Source: a bacterium (lineage in GTDB: Bacteria; Actinomycetota; Acidimicrobiia; Acidimicrobiales; CATQHL01). From it: a DNA stretch of 9,224 nt. A model generated the notes under the pieces. The model was given only the letters and a program-made list of their open reading frames with translations, was not told where the DNA came from and made no database searches. The translations under genes were made by a program, and so were the position numbers. Positions 6,854 to 9,224 of the stretch are shown here, one piece after another (within the stretch, counting starts at the first letter, position 1; each line of letters starts with the position of its first letter). Location: the NCBI GenBank assembly GCA_026713745.1, contig JAPONU010000450.1, positions 1-9,224 of the forward strand, written 5' to 3'.

Positions 6854-7219
6854 TCAGGCGGCTTGGGGGACCTCGGTGTTCTCCGCCAGCGGCAGTTCGC
6901 GATTCTCGGCCGTCGCCGCCGCGTCGATGTCCTCGGTGGCCTGCCACAACTCGTTCCGCAGGCGCGCCGCCTCGTGGGGTGGCAGGTCGTTGGCTCGCAC
7001 CACCCCCTCGATCATGTCGGCCAGCACCGCCGGCCAGGCCCGGCCCCGGCTACGGACCGAGACGAGCACCGACCCGCCGGATCCGCGACGGATGGTGCGG
7101 TCGACGCCGGCAACGCGCGGTGGCGTACGGAACGAGGGTGCCTGAACCCCCAAGCCGGCTGCTGCCGAGGCCAGGCGTCGTCCCGCCTCGGCGAACCGCC
7201 AAACGTGTCTCTCACTCAT
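6854..7219 (-). CDS. Small conserved-looking protein of unknown function (121 aa)
   Basis: I do not recognise a named family. The protein is soluble, with no signal peptide or membrane segment. Its N-terminus (MSERHVWRFAEAGRRLASAA) is amphipathic and basic. A central stretch rich in Arg and Gly (VDRTIRRGSGG) leads to a beta strand, VLVSVRSRG, and then to helices WPAVLADMIEGVVRANDL and HEAARLRNELWQAT, ending in an acidic tail. This looks like a compact alpha/beta fold with good codon-position bias, so I consider it real. The ATG at 7219 is preferred because CACAAT (complement of 7226-7231) lies exactly 6 nt upstream, the same leaderless geometry as the first ATPase. A longer start at 7348 would add residues of odd composition. 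It lies between tRNA-Leu and the second ATPase gene on the same strand. Function: unknown. Confidence 0.6.
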   Translation of the reverse strand: MSERHVWRFAEAGRRLASAAAGLGVQAPSFRTPPRVAGVDRTIRRGSGGSVLVSVRSRGRAWPAVLADMIEGVVRANDLPPHEAARLRNELWQATEDIDAAATAENRELPLAENTEVPQAA

Positions 7220-7225
7220 GCCCCC

Positions 7226-7231
7226 ATTGTG
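7226..7231 (-). promoter_or_regulatory. Candidate leaderless -10 of the 121-aa gene
   Basis: CACAAT on the minus strand, then 6 nt, then ATG. It deviates from TAnnnT in the first base and no -35 was found, so it rests mainly on spacing. Confidence 0.3.
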
Positions 7232-7291
7232 TCGAGGAGGTGTGACAGTGAGCGGGCGATGCCACGCCGGCCAAAGACGTCGAGCGTTCCG

Positions 7292-7307
7292 GCCGGCGGT
7301 CGCCGGC
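7292..7307. terminator. GC-rich hairpin downstream of the second ATPase
   Basis: GCCGGCG-GT-CGCCGGC is a perfect 7-bp inverted repeat with a 2-nt loop, 76 bp beyond the ATPase stop. There is no T tract, so an intrinsic terminator is only possible. The rest of 7232-7382 shows nothing else. Confidence 0.25.
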
Positions 7308-7382
7308 ACGCCTGCGTGCGACCACGGCTGAACCGTCATCAATCGCACTCGACCAGGTCCACGCCGCGGTCCCGAAGCGCGA

Positions 7383-8732
7383 TCACGGCCCCAGGAGGGC
7401 GGCAGGCACCACGGCGATTCCGTCCCGGCGGCGGTAGGCGTCCCGCCCCGTGGTGACGATCACTGCGTCGAGCAAGTCGGCACCGAGACGAGCGGCGAGG
7501 CGGTTGAGATGGCCCACGTCGCGATCCCCGATGGATGCCGCCAACTTCACCTCCAAGGCCACGACCCGCTGGTCGGGGCGGACCACGATCACGTCCACCT
7601 CCAAGTCCCCGCCCCGCGTACGCAGGTGGTTCGTCGCAGCCTCCGACGCCTGGGCGTACACCCGGACACTCTGGGTGACGAGCGACTCGAACAACGCGCC
7701 CAGCAGGGTGCCGTCCCGGACGATCGTCGGGCCAGTCGGCCGAGCATCGAGCAGAGCGCCCGCATCGACGCCCAGCAGCCGGGCGGCCAGTGCCGGATCG
7801 GCCAGGTGATGCTTGGGGCCGACTGTGAGCCGCGAGAGGTGGCCGCCGATGGGAAGCCACGCCTCCAGCGGATCCAGTATCCAGAGTTGCTCCAGGATGT
7901 CGCGGTAGGGGCGAGTCGTGGTCCTCGCCGGCTTGTCGCCGTCGGCGGCGCGACCCTGCCCGGCGACGAGGTGTGCACCGCCGCGAGTCGTGGTCCTCGC
8001 CGGCTTGTCGCCGTCGGCGGCGGAAGAGGCGTCGCGGATCCTGTCGTAGCTGGTGATCGTGGAGGTGGCCGCGGCATAGGCCCGCAACCATCGGCGCAGT
8101 ACCGCGGGGTTACGAACCCGCAGTCCCTGCTCGGGGAACTCGCGGCTGATGATCCGCTCCAAATAGCCGTCCAACTCGGCTCGCCGGGTGCGGGACGGCG
8201 CCGTGCGGACGCCCGGGAATCCACCGGCCAGGATCTCCTCCACATAGCCACCGAGTCGCACCTCGGTGCTGCCCGAGACAGGAGGACGACCACCGGTGAG
8301 CAACTCCGCCAGACTGACCGCGGGTTCCGCGAGACCCCGCTCGGCCAGCGACATCGGCCGCATACGGACGGTGACGATCCGGCCGGCCCCGGTGTGGGCC
8401 CCCGCTATCGGCGCCGAGGCCGACCCCGTGAGCAGGAATCGTCCCGGACGCCGGTCCTCGTCCACCGCTCGCCGGACCAGGTCCCAGGACGGCGCCCAGC
8501 GCTGCCACTCGTCAATCAGAATCGGCTCGGCCCCCTCGACCAAACGATCGGGATCGGAGGCGGCCACCTCCACCGCACCCGGCCGGTCCAACTCGTGCCG
8601 AGTGCGAGCAAGGCGGCGGGCGGTCTCGGTCTTGCCAACCCCTCTGGGCCCCTCCAGGCTTATCGCCGGCAAGCCGCTGAGGAGTTCGGCCAGTTCTGTA
8701 TCGACGATCCTCGGGGCGTAGTCCTGTGCCAT
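7383..8732 (-). CDS. DUF4143-type AAA ATPase, second copy, with an internal duplication
   Basis: A 449-residue paralogue of the ATPase at 5330-6580. Walker A is GPRGVGKT at 28-35 (Lys34). Walker B is PILIDEW with Asp74 and Glu75. The sensor-1 segment is FLLTGS at 99-104. The C-terminal DUF4143 domain carries Asp380 (EVDVI) and Glu394-Val-Lys396, with the same 14-residue gap as in the first copy. Between the ATPase and the C-terminal domain the segment AADGDKPARTTTR appears twice (about 237-250 and 261-274), separated by GGAHLVAGQGR. One copy flowing into PYRDILEQLWILDPLEAW gives the normal family pattern, so about 24 residues are extra. The ATG at 8732 is chosen because its N-terminus (YAPRIVDTELAELL) aligns with the first copy and AGGGA lies 6 nt upstream. 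A TTG at 8822 would read through the first iterons. An array of 23-bp-spaced repeats lies 60-144 bp upstream. It appears intact apart from the insertion. Confidence 0.86.
   Translation of the reverse strand: MAQDYAPRIVDTELAELLSGLPAISLEGPRGVGKTETARRLARTRHELDRPGAVEVAASDPDRLVEGAEPILIDEWQRWAPSWDLVRRAVDEDRRPGRFLLTGSASAPIAGAHTGAGRIVTVRMRPMSLAERGLAEPAVSLAELLTGGRPPVSGSTEVRLGGYVEEILAGGFPGVRTAPSRTRRAELDGYLERIISREFPEQGLRVRNPAVLRRWLRAYAAATSTITSYDRIRDASSAADGDKPARTTTRGGAHLVAGQGRAADGDKPARTTTRPYRDILEQLWILDPLEAWLPIGGHLSRLTVGPKHHLADPALAARLLGVDAGALLDARPTGPTIVRDGTLLGALFESLVTQSVRVYAQASEAATNHLRTRGGDLEVDVIVVRPDQRVVALEVKLAASIGDRDVGHLNRLAARLGADLLDAVIVTTGRDAYRRRDGIAVVPAALLGP
7911..8022. repeat. 40-bp exact direct repeat inside the second ATPase gene
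   Basis: Copies at 7911-7950 and 7983-8022 are identical over 40 bp and offset by 72 bp, which is 24 codons, so the frame is kept. Both encode AADGDKPARTTTR on the minus strand. Loss or gain of a unit by slippage would leave the protein in frame. Confidence 0.92.
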
Positions 8733-8792
8733 GTCAAGTCCCTGCTCCCGTCCTACCGCCAAGCAGGCCGCTGACGTCCTCCGGATCCGACG

Positions 8793-8884
8793 ATACCGTC
8801 TGACAGATGGTTGTAATACCAAATGACAGCTCTATAGAATACCAAATGCCAGAGATCTACCATACCATCTGCCAGAGAACGCCG
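8793..8884. repeat. Four iterons of 15 bp on an exact 23-bp period
   Basis: The copies are ATACCGTCTGACAGA (8793-8807), ATACCAAATGACAGC (8816-8830), ATACCAAATGCCAGA (8839-8853) and ATACCATCTGCCAGA (8862-8876). The starts are exactly 23 bp apart and the 8-bp gaps are unrelated, which marks the 15-mers as selected sites. ATACC is invariant; outer copies 1 and 4 contain the dyad TCTGnCAGA, inner copies 2 and 3 contain AAATG instead. The array lies upstream of the second ATPase gene and is less GC-rich than its surroundings. It is probably a protein-binding array, either operator or replication/partition iterons; which one cannot be told from sequence. Confidence 0.85.
8811..8840 (+). promoter_or_regulatory. 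Rightward promoter-like signal within the iteron array
   Basis: TTGTAA (8811-8816), 16 bp, then TATAGA (8833-8838), overlapping TAGAAT (8835-8840). It is a good sigma-70-type match on the plus strand, but no credible gene lies to the right. The minus strand here also offers TATTCT/TATAGA for the second ATPase. The direction is undecided. Confidence 0.3.
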
Positions 8885-9020
8885 AGGACCAAGCCCACAG
8901 CCACACACATCGTCCCGTTCACGGCCGATCTCGAGGATGAGGACCACCTAGCCCTGATTGTTCATGAGAATGGTTTGGGGGGTGGTTGGTTTGCAAGAAC
9001 CAGGATCCCGTCGCGCGAAG

Positions 9021-9224
9021 TCAGACGCAACACAAGGCCTGCTCGACGGCGGCGACGGTGGGGCTGAACGAGGTTTGGTCGTCGCGGTTCGCGCCGCCGG
9101 TCGCCCGGCCCGCCGGAATGCCCGCCCGGTCACACAGCAGCGACCACTTCCAGCCGCGTTTGGCCCGATCGGTGGGGTTGGGGCCCGTTCCGGGGCCGCC
9201 GCAGGGGGCCTTGTGCTGGGACCC
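9021..9224 (-). pseudogene. IS5-family-like transposase fragment, truncated
   Basis: Sixty-seven codons enter from the right edge and end at a TGA (9021-9023). The text reads GSQHKAPCGGPGTGPNPTDR, then KRGWKWSLLCDRAGIP and TGGANRDDQ. This is the start of the DDE catalytic region of IS5-type transposases (the D of the DGS motif would be the next codon outside the window; the GANRND-like block is present). The frame should continue to a conserved D-R-G-Y-D and a later E block. Instead it stops after VAAVEQALCCV, and neither of the other two frames continues the family pattern. It is therefore a dead 3'-truncated remnant. About 75 bp beyond the stop (8945-9020) may be IS or junction DNA; no terminal inverted repeat could be paired. 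Confidence 0.75.

Noticed and set aside
8733..8822. Upstream TTG start for the second ATPase
   Set aside because: It would add 30 residues encoded partly by an iteron, and the paralogue's N-terminus aligns with the ATG at 8732.
8793..8884. Iteron array as a CRISPR
   Set aside because: Repeats of 15 bp and gaps of 8 bp are far too short, repeats vary between copies, and no cas gene is present.
8846..9067. Plus-strand ORF of 73-86 codons after TAGAAT in the iteron array
   Set aside because: The ATG is 5 nt after a -10-like box, but the frame runs through iterons and antisense through the transposase remnant, ending in an Arg-rich tail. No family is recognised.

Overview
The window is high-GC DNA, probably from an actinobacterium. 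The impression of a marine or host-associated Acidimicrobiia-type genome is only an inference, based on composition, TAnnnT-type -10 boxes set for leaderless starts, and the style of the Fn3/protease lipoprotein. Four parts can be read.

(1) Positions 1-3132, minus strand. One very long reading frame encodes a predicted secreted lipoprotein: lipobox, two fibronectin type III domains, a cadherin/PKD-like domain, and a metzincin-type zinc protease with HELGHFLGLVD and a Met-turn, followed by more beta-rich sequence that runs off the left edge. An in-frame TGA at 1387-1389 cuts the frame inside the catalytic domain. Beyond it the same frame stays open for 462 codons to the window edge and carries the whole zinc site. 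As written, the gene is a pseudogene, or the TGA is a sequencing or assembly error. It is divergent from proS.

(2) Positions 3297-5012, plus strand: an intact housekeeping prolyl-tRNA synthetase (proS) with all class II motifs and the editing insertion. It is followed by 317 bp of non-coding DNA packed with short direct and tandem repeats.

(3) Positions 5330-8732. Two paralogous, convergent DUF4143-type AAA ATPases each have Walker A and B at the N-terminus and a PD-(D/E)XK-like D...E-V-K signature at the C-terminus. They flank a tRNA-Leu(UAA) gene and a small conserved-looking 121-aa protein of unknown function, both on the minus strand. The first ATPase has a promoter set for a leaderless GTG start, with a 14-bp perfect palindrome where an operator would lie. 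The second has a 40-bp direct repeat that duplicates part of its winged-helix region. Upstream of it are four 15-bp iterons on an exact 23-bp period.

(4) Positions 9021-9224, minus strand: the truncated remains of an IS5-family-like transposase, cut off by the window edge on one side and by an early stop on the other.

Functionally, the window sets a core translation gene and a tRNA next to accessory DNA: a decayed secreted protease, orphan DUF4143 ATPases, repeats and an IS fragment. No complete known defence system is visible. The least explained signals are the 23-bp iteron array, the ATPase palindrome and the TGA-split metzincin.
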